From NCBI GenBank assembly GCA_946496415.1, contig CAMMGP010000014.1, forward strand, positions 1 through 12,616: 12,616 nucleotides of DNA. The letters are read 5' to 3'. Below, in pieces: positions 1 to 8,841 of the stretch. Below the pieces are notes generated by a model that saw nothing but the letters and a program-made list of their open reading frames with translations, was not told the DNA's origin and made no database searches. Origin of the DNA: an uncultured Clostridia bacterium. GTDB lineage: Bacteria; Bacillota; Clostridia; Christensenellales; Aristaeellaceae. The position numbers were made by a program, and so were the translations under genes. Positions within the stretch are counted from its first letter, which is position 1; the number at the start of each line of letters is the position of its first letter.

Positions 1-11
1 ACCAGACGCCG

Positions 12-1100
12 TCAGCCACGTTCCACGCCTCCTTCCAGCTTGCTCGCCCGGCAGATGCGATGGGTGAGGAAGAATTCGCAGCCGAGCACAAAGAAGAGTA
101 TAATGCCCTGCAAGACCTCGGCCGTCGCCGCCGAGAGGTTGTAGACCGACTGCACCGAGGCGCAGCCCTTTTCGAGAATGCAGAACAGCACCGAAACGAT
201 CAGCATGCCCACGGGGTTGAGCCGCGCCAGCCAGGCCACGGTGATGGCGGTGAAGCCTACGCCGCCGGCGACGGTATCGTTGAGCGTCCTGTCCGCGCCG
301 GAGGCCTGCAGCATGCCCGCCAGACCGCAGACGCCGGCGGAGAGGAACATGGTGCGGATGACGACGCGCTTGACCGGCATGCCGGCGTAGCGCGCCGTGG
401 CCTCGTTTTCGCCGACCACCGTCAACTCATAGCCCTGCTTGGAGTGGCGCAGATAGACGTAAAACAGCGCCACCAGCGCAAGCGCCACGATCCAGCCGGC
501 GTGCACGCCCAGCACCTCCGGCACGCGCGCCGAGGAGGAGAAGCGGGCGACCTTGAAAAAGCCCAGCTGCGTGGGGTCACGCCACGGCCCCTGCTGCAAT
601 GCCTGAATGGTGTAGAGCGCCACGTAGTTGAGCATCAGCGTCAGCAGCGTCTCATTGGTGCCGAAGCGGCACTTGAAGTAGGCCGGGATCATGCCGTAGA
701 GGCCGCCGGCCAGTATGCCCGCCAGTGCCATGACGAGAAGCAGCGCCCACTGCGGCCAATCGTCGTGGAAGAGGGCGAAATAGGTGGCGGCGATGGCGCC
801 GACGCAGATCTGCCCCTCCGCGCCGATATTCCAGAAGCGCATCTTGAAGGCCAGCGTCACGCCCAGCGAGGTGATGAGCAGGGGGATGGTCAGTTTGGCC
901 GTCAGTTCGATGCTCATGCGCGAGCCGAGCGAGCCGGAGATCATCTCCCGATAGACGGCCAGCGGGTCGTAACCGAGGATGGCCACGAACACGCCGCCGG
1001 TCAACAGCGCCAGCAATATGGCGCACAGGCGCACCAGCCAGGCTTTGCCGGCGGAGATATCCGCGCGCCGGGTCACGCGCAGGGGAAAGCCCTTAGCCAT
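12..1100 (-). CDS. ABC importer permease, BMP/nucleoside (YufP/NupP-like) type
   Basis: Inner-membrane permease of an ABC importer, 362 residues, rich in hydrophobic helices throughout (first one about residues 22-43). It carries the block NIGAEGQ (residues 91-97), typical of BPD_transp_2 permeases that work with BMP-family binding proteins to import nucleosides or related compounds. Substrate is inferred from family, not shown by the sequence. The ATG at 1100 is supported by GGAGG 9 nt upstream, inside the end of the ATPase gene, and the two genes overlap by 8 nt (1093-1100), so translation is probably coupled. The stop is only 11 bases from the left edge. Such systems normally have a second, related permease next; it would lie outside the window. 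A sugar (ribose-type) substrate is the alternative. Confidence 0.9.
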   Translation of the reverse strand: MAKGFPLRVTRRADISAGKAWLVRLCAILLALLTGGVFVAILGYDPLAVYREMISGSLGSRMSIELTAKLTIPLLITSLGVTLAFKMRFWNIGAEGQICVGAIAATYFALFHDDWPQWALLLVMALAGILAGGLYGMIPAYFKCRFGTNETLLTLMLNYVALYTIQALQQGPWRDPTQLGFFKVARFSSSARVPEVLGVHAGWIVALALVALFYVYLRHSKQGYELTVVGENEATARYAGMPVKRVVIRTMFLSAGVCGLAGMLQASGADRTLNDTVAGGVGFTAITVAWLARLNPVGMLIVSVLFCILEKGCASVQSVYNLSAATAEVLQGIILFFVLGCEFFLTHRICRASKLEGGVERG

Positions 1101-2619
1101 TTTGCATCGCCTCCTCCATCGAAGCGCCCGTCATCATCAGGCCCAGTTGTTCCTTGGTGACCTCCTGCGCGGGGACGATGCCCGTCACTTTTCCGCCGCA
1201 GAGAACCATGATGCGGTCGCACAGTTCGAGCAGCACGTCCAGATCCTCGCCGATATAGAGCACGGCCACGCCCTTCTGCTTTTGCTCGTTGAGCATGCGA
1301 TAGATGGTCATGGACGAATTGATGTCCAGGCCGCGCACGGGATAGGCGGTGATGAGTATGCGCGGATTCGAGGCGATCTCGCGGCCGAGCAGCACTTTTT
1401 GCACATTGCCGCCGGAGAGTTTGCGCACGGGTGTATGGATGCTGGGCGTGGAGATGTTGAGTTCTTTGACCAGCCTGTTGGCGAGGTCGCGCGCCGGAGC
1501 GCGGTCGACCAGCGCGCCGGGCTGATTCTGGTATTCCTTGAGCAGCATGTTGTCCACCATGCCCATGGAGGGAACCAGGCCCATGCCCAGCCGGTCCTCT
1601 GGAATGAAGGACATGGACACGCCGCGGCGGATGATCTCACGCGGGGAAAGGCCCTCCAGAGAGACATGCTGGCAGAGGATGGCGCCTCCAGCGATGGGCT
1701 GCAGGCCGGCGATGGCCTCGCACAGTTCCTTCTGACCGCTGCCGGCAACGCCCGCCACGCCAAGGATCTCGCCGGCGGCGATGGAAAAGTTCACATCGTC
1801 CAACGCCTTGACGCCGTCGCCATTGACGACGGTGAGATGGTGCACGTCCAGCATCGGCGCGTCGCGCAGAGGCTCGGGACGGTGGATAGAGAGATCCACC
1901 GCCGCGCCGACCATGCGCTCGGTCAATTCGCGGGCGGTCGTCTCCTTCGTGTTCACCGTGCCGATGCAGTGGCCCTTGCGCAAAATGGTCACGCGGTCGG
2001 AGATTTCCAGCACTTCGTTGAGTTTGTGGGTGATGATGATGATGGCGCAGCCCTCGTCGCGCATCCTGCGAAGGATGGCGAACAGGCGGTCGATCTCCTG
2101 CGGGGTGAGCACGGCGGTGGGCTCGTCGAGCACCAGCGTGCGCGCGCCGCGGTAAAGCACCTTGAGGATCTCCACGGTCTGCTTTTCGCTGACGGAGAGG
2201 GAATAGATCTTGCGCGCCGGGTCGATGTGCAGGCCAAAGCGGTCGCACAGATCCCTGATCTCACGGGCGAGTTGTTTGCGGTTGGCATAATGCCCCGTGG
2301 TGCCAAGAACGATATTGTCCTGCACAGAAAGCACGTCCACAAGCTTGAAATGCTGATGGATCATGCCGATGCCCAGGGCGATGGCGTCGTGCGGCGAGCG
2401 TATATGCACTTCCTTGCCGTTCACGCGGATATGCCCCGCGTCCGGGCGGTAGATGCCGGAAAGCATGTTCATCAGCGTGGTCTTGCCGGAGCCGTTTTCG
2501 CCCAGCAGCGCCAGTATCTCGCCATTGTATACCGTCAGGTCGATGTCCTTGTTGGCGACGATGGAGCCGAAGGTCTTGGTCAGCCCCTGCAACTCGATCG
2601 CCGGATGTGCTCCTGGCAT
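1093..2619 (-). CDS. ABC importer ATPase with two nucleotide-binding domains (YufO/NupO-like)
   Basis: Cytoplasmic ATPase of 508 residues that powers the importer with the permease at 12-1100. Domain 1 has Walker A GENGSGKTT (residues 40-48), the signature region LSVSEKQ (141-147), Walker B TLVLDEP (161-167) and switch His198. Domain 2 has a degenerate Walker A (G290 to K297, with Gln before the Lys), an intact LSGGN (401-405) and a Walker B in which the usual Asp-Glu is Ala425-Tyr426. One active and one degenerate site is normal for the RbsA/YufO family. I choose the ATG at 2619 because AAGGAG lies 8 nt upstream; the GTG at 2628 overlaps that site and the ATG at 2625 is too close. No binding-protein gene precedes it: the next gene upstream is divergent scpB. 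Confidence 0.93.
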   Translation of the reverse strand: MPGAHPAIELQGLTKTFGSIVANKDIDLTVYNGEILALLGENGSGKTTLMNMLSGIYRPDAGHIRVNGKEVHIRSPHDAIALGIGMIHQHFKLVDVLSVQDNIVLGTTGHYANRKQLAREIRDLCDRFGLHIDPARKIYSLSVSEKQTVEILKVLYRGARTLVLDEPTAVLTPQEIDRLFAILRRMRDEGCAIIIITHKLNEVLEISDRVTILRKGHCIGTVNTKETTARELTERMVGAAVDLSIHRPEPLRDAPMLDVHHLTVVNGDGVKALDDVNFSIAAGEILGVAGVAGSGQKELCEAIAGLQPIAGGAILCQHVSLEGLSPREIIRRGVSMSFIPEDRLGMGLVPSMGMVDNMLLKEYQNQPGALVDRAPARDLANRLVKELNISTPSIHTPVRKLSGGNVQKVLLGREIASNPRILITAYPVRGLDINSSMTIYRMLNEQKQKGVAVLYIGEDLDVLLELCDRIMVLCGGKVTGIVPAQEVTKEQLGLMMTGASMEEAMQNG

Positions 2620-2627
2620 GCGCATCA

Positions 2628-2633
2628 CTCCTT
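2628..2633 (-). promoter_or_regulatory. Shine-Dalgarno site of the ABC ATPase gene
   Basis: AAGGAG on the minus strand, 8 nt before the ATG at 2619. It decides the start, because two other in-frame start codons (2628 GTG, 2625 ATG) lie on top of it or too near. Confidence 0.7.
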
Positions 2634-2648
2634 GATGGGGATATGTCC

Positions 2649-2654
2649 ATTATA
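2649..2654 (-). promoter_or_regulatory. Candidate -10 box of the ABC importer operon
   Basis: A perfect TATAAT on the minus strand, about 30 nt before the ATPase start. The sequence 16-18 bp further upstream (about 2671-2678) matches TTGACA poorly, so the promoter may need an activator or be weak. A tandem 10-bp repeat lies just upstream at 2684-2703. Confidence 0.5.
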
Positions 2655-2683
2655 CCTTGTTTCGCGCCTTCTTGGTAGCGTTT

Positions 2684-2703
2684 TTCGGCAAAATTCGGCA
2701 AAA
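2684..2703. repeat. Perfect tandem 10-bp repeat in the divergent control region
   Basis: TTCGGCAAAA occurs twice head to tail (2684-2693, 2694-2703). One repeat unit equals about one helical turn, and the pair sits just upstream of the -35 region expected for the importer operon. It could be a regulator binding site, but no known operator is recognised. Confidence 0.5.
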
Positions 2704-2727
2704 AAGTGGAGATTTTACGTTTTTTCC

Positions 2728-2741
2728 GCGAAAATATTCGC
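2728..2741. repeat. Short inverted repeat upstream of the scpB promoter
   Basis: GCGAA-AATA-TTCGC, a perfect 5-bp inverted repeat with a 4-nt centre, ending 12 bp before the scpB -35 box. It could be an operator or part of an A/T-rich upstream element; chance is also possible. Confidence 0.3.
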
Positions 2742-2753
2742 CATGAAGCGCGC

Positions 2754-2782
2754 TTGACAAGGGGCGAAGGCTTCTCTATAAT
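2754..2782 (+). promoter_or_regulatory. Consensus vegetative (SigA-type) promoter of scpB
   Basis: TTGACA (2754-2759), 17-bp spacer, TATAAT (2777-2782): every position matches consensus. The start of transcription would fall near 2789, giving a leader of about 24 nt before the scpB ATG. The -35 box is embedded in CTTGACAAG, the same 9-mer found at the yprB-like and tRNA promoters. Confidence 0.92.
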
Positions 2783-2812
2783 AAAAATGATGCTTTCGGC
2801 AGAGGTGTTTGC

Positions 2813-3343
2813 ATGAAGGAACTGTGCGCGGTCATCGAGGCCATACTCTTCGTCTCCGGCGATCCAGTGCGCGTGGAGGATCTCGCTCATTCGATGAACC
2901 TCACGGCCATGGAGATGGAAACGGCGCTTACGGAACTTGCCGACCATCTTTCTTTGGAAAGCCACGGCTTGCAGCTCAATCGCTCGGGCGGCGAGGTGTT
3001 TTTATCCATCCGCCCGAAGTTTGCCCCGCAAATAGAGGCGTTTTTGCAGCCTCTGGAAAAGCGACCGCTCTCGCAGGCGGTTTTGGAAACGCTGTCCATC
3101 ATCGCCTATCGCCAGCCGGTGACCAAGGCGGACATCGAGCAGGTGCGCGGCGTAAAGTGCGACTATTCCGTGCAGGCGCTTCTGGCCAAGGGCCTCATCG
3201 AAGAAGCAGGCCGGCGCGAAACGCTGGGCCGCCCCATCCTCTACCGCACCACCGACGCCTTTTTGCGACATTTTGGCATTTCCACATTGGAAGAACTTCC
3301 GCAGGTGGACTTCAAAGCGCCCGCGGAGGCGATGGAAACATAA
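2813..3343 (+). CDS. scpB: Segregation and condensation protein B
   Basis: Cytoplasmic winged-helix subunit of the Smc-ScpA-ScpB complex, which compacts and helps segregate the chromosome. At 176 residues it is near the usual family size. Recognisable blocks are the N-terminal ILFVSGDPV (11-19), the hallmark LSQAVLETLSIIAYRQPVTKADIE (86-109) with VRGV (111-114), and GRPILYRTTDAFL (139-151) followed by LEELP (159-163). The ATG is preceded by AGAGGTG (2801-2807). The gene has its own consensus promoter and ends 3 nt before a strong terminator, so it is transcribed alone. scpA, usually directly upstream, is not in this window; the upstream neighbour is a divergent importer operon. Confidence 0.95.
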   Translation: MKELCAVIEAILFVSGDPVRVEDLAHSMNLTAMEMETALTELADHLSLESHGLQLNRSGGEVFLSIRPKFAPQIEAFLQPLEKRPLSQAVLETLSIIAYRQPVTKADIEQVRGVKCDYSVQALLAKGLIEEAGRRETLGRPILYRTTDAFLRHFGISTLEELPQVDFKAPAEAMET

Positions 3344-3346
3344 AGA

Positions 3347-3388
3347 CGACTCCGGCAAGCAGCATTGCCGGAGTCGCCTTGTTTTTTT
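3347..3388 (+). terminator. Intrinsic terminator of scpB, probably bidirectional
   Basis: A perfect 12-bp stem (3347-3358 with 3365-3376), 6-nt loop, then CC and a T-rich run from 3379. On the minus strand the same stem is followed by a weaker U-rich tail (TCTTTATGTTT), so it probably also serves the convergent gene that ends at 3388. Confidence 0.92.
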
Positions 3389-4104
3389 CAGCTATGCGTG
3401 AGGTATCCCATGGCGATGCCGTCTGGGCTGCATACCGGGCATGTGGCCACGCCGCTGCCCGTGCAGTCCGGGCACAGCAGCAGCATGCCGGACTGAAGAA
3501 CGTACAGGCTGCCGCCGCATGTGGGGCAGGCGCCGCTTTCCCCCGTGCCGTCGCAGAAGGGGCAAGCGCGGGTGTAGTCGTTCGTCATCACGCCGAAGCC
3601 CCCGCAGGTCTTGCAGAGATAGCGTCCGCTGCCGCCGCAGGCCAAGCATTGCTTGCCGAAAGCGAATCCGGAACCGGCGCAGTTCATGCAGGCGTCTGTA
3701 TAGCCAAGTCCGGCGCAGACATCGCAGCGATGGTTTTGCGCATAGGCTTGCAGCGCCTCCAGCGTCAGCTGCGAGGGATTCTCCTGCTCCCGCCCGTCGC
3801 GCTGGCATGCGACAAACTCAAAGCTGAATTCGCTGGTAAAGCGCACAAGCAGGGAAAAATCGTCTTCCGGCACGCCACCTTCGCAGACGCCGTAGACGTC
3901 CGTCCCGTCCGTCATCACCGACCATTCCACATTGGCAAAGGCGTCCTCGATGGCGTCGCCGATGGGCACGCCGTTGACGCGCTTGCTGCGCATCGTCCAG
4001 ATATAGTCGTCCGCCGTCCATTCGTAATCCTGTGCCGCCAGCGCGGGCGCGGCACTTGCCAGGCAGAGAAGCAGGCACAAGAGCGTTGCGAGCATCCTCT
4101 TCAT
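3388..4104 (-). CDS. Secreted protein with eight CxxC motifs (DnaJ cysteine-rich-like)
   Basis: A 238-residue protein of unknown role. Residues 1-24 form a signal peptide (basic MKRM, a Leu-rich core, cleavage likely near ALA-A at 21-24); no good lipobox is seen, so it should be released or wall-associated. A middle region of about 100 residues has no recognised fold. The C-terminal half holds CxxC pairs at 127, 139, 153, 164, 181, 193, 211 and 222, several followed by GxG (for example CAGSG, CGGSG, CDGTG), as in the zinc-binding region of DnaJ; there is no J domain. Eight pairs could bind four zinc ions. ATG 4104 is chosen because it begins the signal peptide and has a G-rich site (GGGGGA) upstream. 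Its only nearby promoter candidate is weak and a terminator lies just upstream, so it may be expressed by readthrough from the TPR gene. Confidence 0.8.
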   Translation of the reverse strand: MKRMLATLLCLLLCLASAAPALAAQDYEWTADDYIWTMRSKRVNGVPIGDAIEDAFANVEWSVMTDGTDVYGVCEGGVPEDDFSLLVRFTSEFSFEFVACQRDGREQENPSQLTLEALQAYAQNHRCDVCAGLGYTDACMNCAGSGFAFGKQCLACGGSGRYLCKTCGGFGVMTNDYTRACPFCDGTGESGACPTCGGSLYVLQSGMLLLCPDCTGSGVATCPVCSPDGIAMGYLTHS

Positions 4105-4128
4105 TCCCAATCCCCCATTTCTGTATTC

Positions 4129-4155
4129 AAAAAAGGGCGCGGTCAACCGCGTCCC
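4129..4155 (-). terminator. Intrinsic terminator overlapping the end of the TPR gene
   Basis: On the minus strand, a stem CGCGG/CCGCG (4147-4151 with 4138-4142) extended by G-C pairs beyond one A-C mismatch, a TTGA loop (4143-4146) and then six T (4129-4134). The TGA stop of the TPR gene lies inside the loop. It should end or attenuate the yprB-like/TPR transcript before the secreted CxxC gene. Confidence 0.7.
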
Positions 4156-4952
4156 TTTCCCTCGATCTTGTCGCGCAGGTTCTCCGCATCCTCGCGGGAA
4201 ACGGGGCAGATGGACGAGAACGTGCCTTGCAGCGCCGCGTCGATGAATTCCCGGGCGCGCTCCTTCTGGCCGTCTTCCTCGAGCATCTTCGCCAGATAGT
4301 AGAGCGTGGTGATCTGGCGGGGCTTGAGTTTGTGGGCGCGGGTGAAGTAGTCGTAGGCCAGTTTGCGCTCGGCCTTGACGGTTTCCACGTCGCCTTCCCT
4401 GCGGGCGTGCTCCTCCATGGTCATATGCAAAAAGCCGAGGTTGTCGAGGATGGCCGCGTCCTCGTCATCGTATTCGTAGGCCTCGTTGTTAAAGGCGACA
4501 GCCTCGGAAAAGTCTCCCGTCTCGTCGGCCTTGAGGATGAGGAACAGACCCAGCGTGGTATAGACCAGCGTGGTCTTGTTGTCCGCCGCCGCGCGCTTGA
4601 TGGTGGCGATGGCATCGTCGAGTTTGCCCAACCGCCACAGGCAGATGGAGTAGTTGTTGCGCAGGTCAAAGCGGTCTTCCTTGGAAAGCCCCGGTTTGTA
4701 ATGCACGCGCAGGTAGACCTCCTTGGCCTTTTCATACTCGCCGCGGCGCATGAGCAGCACGCCGTAGGACATCAGCATGCCCACGCGGTCGAGGCCGGCT
4801 TCGTAGGCCTGGGCGTAGTATTGAAGCGCCTCGTCCAGCTTTGCCTGCCCTTCCTTCTCTTTGCCCGCCTCGATCAGCTTGTTGCCGTCCACATGGCAGC
4901 GGTACGCATGGTTGCCCGCCTTGATCGCCGGATTGCCTCCAAAAATGCTCAC
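4143..4952 (-). CDS. Tetratricopeptide-repeat protein
   Basis: A cytoplasmic protein of 269 residues built almost wholly of helix-pair repeats of TPR type. Recognisable units include ALQYYAQAYEAG, EYEKAKEVYLRVHYKPG, KLDDAIATIKRAA, DFSEAVAFNNEAYEYD and KLAYDYFTRAHKLKP, each about 34-40 residues apart. There is no signal peptide and no catalytic domain. The start is the GTG at 4952 (MSIFGGNPAIKAG), because GGAGGAGG lies 9 nt upstream; a longer reading to 5033 would duplicate coding sequence of the gene before it. The GTG overlaps the TGA of the YprB-like gene (GTGA, 4949-4952), so the two are translationally coupled and probably act together. The partner bound by the TPR surface cannot be read from the sequence. 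Confidence 0.85.
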   Translation of the reverse strand: MSIFGGNPAIKAGNHAYRCHVDGNKLIEAGKEKEGQAKLDEALQYYAQAYEAGLDRVGMLMSYGVLLMRRGEYEKAKEVYLRVHYKPGLSKEDRFDLRNNYSICLWRLGKLDDAIATIKRAAADNKTTLVYTTLGLFLILKADETGDFSEAVAFNNEAYEYDDEDAAILDNLGFLHMTMEEHARREGDVETVKAERKLAYDYFTRAHKLKPRQITTLYYLAKMLEEDGQKERAREFIDAALQGTFSSICPVSREDAENLRDKIEGKGRG

Positions 4953-6049
4953 GTCTTGTTTCCTCCTCCGGATAATTTGCGTTCCAGACGGTCGCGGCGA
5001 CGGATGATCGCCTCGCGCTCCGGCCCTTCGCACATCGCCAGGGCGATCTTCGTGTAAAACAGCGCCCGGCGGTAGTTCTTTTCGCGGTGTTCATAGAACT
5101 TGGCCAGTTCTATATGGGGGATATGCCCCATCTGGTTTTTGCGCACCATGGCCTCGAGCACGGCGCGCGCACGCTCCCACTCGCCCTGGCGGCGGTAGAT
5201 GCAGTAAAGCCTGTAACTGCCCTCCGGCACGTCGCGGGAAAGCGCGTAGACCTCCGCCGCCTGCGTATCGCCCCGCTTTTCCAGCGCCCGGCCAAGGCTG
5301 TAGCGGTCGCGGCTGTCAGGCGCGGAAAGCGGCTGGTCGAAGAGTTGCGCGAGCCTGACGAGCAGCACCGCCAGCGTGACCACGTCCTGCAGATTATGGT
5401 CGATGACCTCTTCGAGCAGGGAAAAAGCGCCGGTCTGCAGGTAGCGGAAAAAGCGCTCCGGGGCCTCGCTGCCGGGCAGGTCGTTTTCCCGGCGCACGCC
5501 GAGCACGCGCTCTTCAAGGTTGGCCAGGCGGCAGGATTGGAGGCGCAGTTTCCACACGCGCCGCGCGGGATGCAGAAGGTCGAGTTGGTCAAGTTCGCGC
5601 CAGTGTCCGCGCAGGCGGCAGAGCGTGTAGCGGGACTCGAGCAGCGGCATATCGAACGTCTTGCCGTTGAAAGTCACGGCGGTGTTAAAGCGCCGCATCA
5701 ATTCTCCAAGGCGCAAAAGCATCTCCGGTTCGTCGCCGTAGTCGCGCAGTATGTATTGCTCGGTGACGAATTCGTCCCCTTCGACATAGGCCGCGCCGAC
5801 GAGGAAAGCCAGCGTGCCCGCGCCGCCGGACAAGCCGGTCGTCTCGGTATCGAGAAAGAGGCACTTTTCCACGGAAAAGCCCTCCCCCGCCCCCAGCCGT
5901 TCCAGTCCGCGCGCAGGCAGGGAAAGCAGCCCCTCGGGCGCTCTGCGGCGGTCTGTGCGCACGACGAGGCCGCCGCGTTCCTCCCTCGTCGGCCTTGCGG
6001 CGGGGGCAGGCGCGATCGCTTGCAGCTTCGCGCGCAGTCCGGAAGCCAT
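4949..6049 (-). CDS. YprB-like RNase H-fold exonuclease with C-terminal TPR region
   Basis: A predicted 3'-5' exonuclease of the RNase_H_2/YprB family, 366 residues; its substrate is not established. The DEDD metal-binding residues are visible: LFLDTETTG (Asp67, Glu69), FNGKTFD (Asp133) and HNLQDVV (His218, Asp222). From about residue 240 the protein becomes helical TPR-like sequence (YSLGRALEKRG, YCIYRRQGEWERARAVLE, ELAKFYEHREKNYRRALFYTKIAL). In-frame starts are GTG 6061, GTG 6058 and ATG 6049. I prefer 6049: the promoter at 6071-6099 predicts transcription from near 6064, which would leave the GTG codons almost without a leader. First gene of a minus-strand unit with the TPR protein. The start is the uncertain part; the family is clear. 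Confidence 0.9.
   Translation of the reverse strand: MASGLRAKLQAIAPAPAARPTREERGGLVVRTDRRRAPEGLLSLPARGLERLGAGEGFSVEKCLFLDTETTGLSGGAGTLAFLVGAAYVEGDEFVTEQYILRDYGDEPEMLLRLGELMRRFNTAVTFNGKTFDMPLLESRYTLCRLRGHWRELDQLDLLHPARRVWKLRLQSCRLANLEERVLGVRRENDLPGSEAPERFFRYLQTGAFSLLEEVIDHNLQDVVTLAVLLVRLAQLFDQPLSAPDSRDRYSLGRALEKRGDTQAAEVYALSRDVPEGSYRLYCIYRRQGEWERARAVLEAMVRKNQMGHIPHIELAKFYEHREKNYRRALFYTKIALAMCEGPEREAIIRRRDRLERKLSGGGNKT
4962..4969 (-). promoter_or_regulatory. Shine-Dalgarno site of the TPR gene
   Basis: GGAGGAGG on the minus strand, 9 nt before the GTG at 4952, lying within the last codons of the YprB-like gene. It fixes the GTG as the start of the TPR gene. Confidence 0.8.
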
Positions 6050-6070
6050 CCTCCTCACCACCTTCTCTTC

Positions 6071-6099
6071 ATTTTAGGCGCATGGGCGGCGCTTGTCAA
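6071..6099 (-). promoter_or_regulatory. SigA-type promoter of the YprB-like/TPR unit
   Basis: On the minus strand, TTGACA (6094-6099), 17-bp spacer, TAAAAT (6071-6076): one mismatch from consensus. The predicted transcription start near 6064 leaves about 15 nt before the ATG at 6049. The -35 box sits in CTTGACAAG. Confidence 0.85.
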
Positions 6100-6297
6100 G
6101 CCTTACAGCGCGCGTGCCAAAGCCTTTAACAACCATGGCGCCGCAACGCAAATCAGATTTTGCGACGCGCGCCTCTCTCTGCTTTTTCCAACAACTCTGG
6201 CAAAGCGCTCCTCGACGCTCAAAACAACGCGGCGACCGTCGCTGCGTTTTCCTGATCTGTCCTCTTTCCCTTGAAAGCTACGCCCGCAACCGTGTTT

Positions 6298-6326
6298 GAT
6301 AAACGCGCAGACATCCGCCGTTTATC
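6298..6326. repeat. 8-bp inverted repeat upstream of lon
   Basis: GATAAACG (6298-6305) and CGTTTATC (6319-6326) are exact reverse complements separated by 13 nt. The arms are A/T-rich within GC-rich DNA and lie about 85 bp before the lon -35 region. It could be a regulator site; it does not match the CIRCE or CtsR heat-shock operators as I know them. Confidence 0.5.
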
Positions 6327-6331
6327 GCCCG

Positions 6332-6345
6332 CGCCTGCGCAGGCG
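6332..6345. repeat. 14-bp perfect palindrome upstream of lon
   Basis: CGCCTGCGCAGGCG is its own reverse complement. Its right half, with the following bases (TGCGCAGGCGTGC), recurs with one change at 6374-6386 (TGCGCAGGCATGC), 38 bp on. It is a possible operator pair, but GC-rich palindromes also arise by chance. Confidence 0.4.
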
Positions 6346-6410
6346 TGCCTCGAGTTGGAAATTTCGCCAGCTTTGCGCAGGCATGCAAGAAAACACCATG
6401 GCGCTTGCTC

Positions 6411-6438
6411 TTGATTCTTAACGGTATGTCTGTATAAT
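6411..6438 (+). promoter_or_regulatory. Probable lon promoter
   Basis: TATAAT (6433-6438) with TTGATT (6411-6416) 16 bp upstream; the -10 is perfect and the -35 matches four of six. The leader would be about 25 nt to the GTG start of lon. It lacks the CTTGACAAG context of the other promoters. Confidence 0.7.
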
Positions 6439-6468
6439 AAACAGTATCAACCGCAAAGGACGTGCAGT

Positions 6469-8837
<2,369 letters not shown>

Positions 8838-8841
<4 letters not shown>

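Larger units (their letters stand above)
6100..6410. other. Divergent intergenic region between the YprB-like gene and lon
   Basis: About 310 bp with no supportable gene. The only reading frame of note (6093-6299, plus) has no start-site support and no recognisable composition. It holds an 8-bp inverted repeat (6298-6326), a 14-bp palindrome (6332-6345), a weak hairpin CGCAAA/TTTGCG (6147-6164) and two copies of a TGCGCAGGC(G/A)TGC motif (6336, 6374). No terminator is seen, as expected between divergent genes. Confidence 0.6.

Noticed and set aside
979..2757. Long plus-strand open frame of 592 codons opposite the ABC ATPase
   Set aside because: It is rich in His, Ala, Gln and Arg with no domain, lies antisense to a gene with clear ABC motifs, and follows from high GC at third codon positions.
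4105..4146. N-terminal extension of the secreted CxxC protein
   Set aside because: It would bury the signal peptide behind 14 residues and place the start in the terminator stem; ATG 4104 has a clean signal peptide.
4953..5033. N-terminal extension of the TPR protein
   Set aside because: The added 27 residues have unrelated Arg/Pro-rich composition and overlap the YprB-like gene; GTG 4952 has a strong ribosome site.
6093..6299. Small plus-strand open frame in the divergent gap before lon
   Set aside because: No ATG start with a ribosome site, no recognisable motif, and it begins inside the -35 region of the minus-strand promoter.
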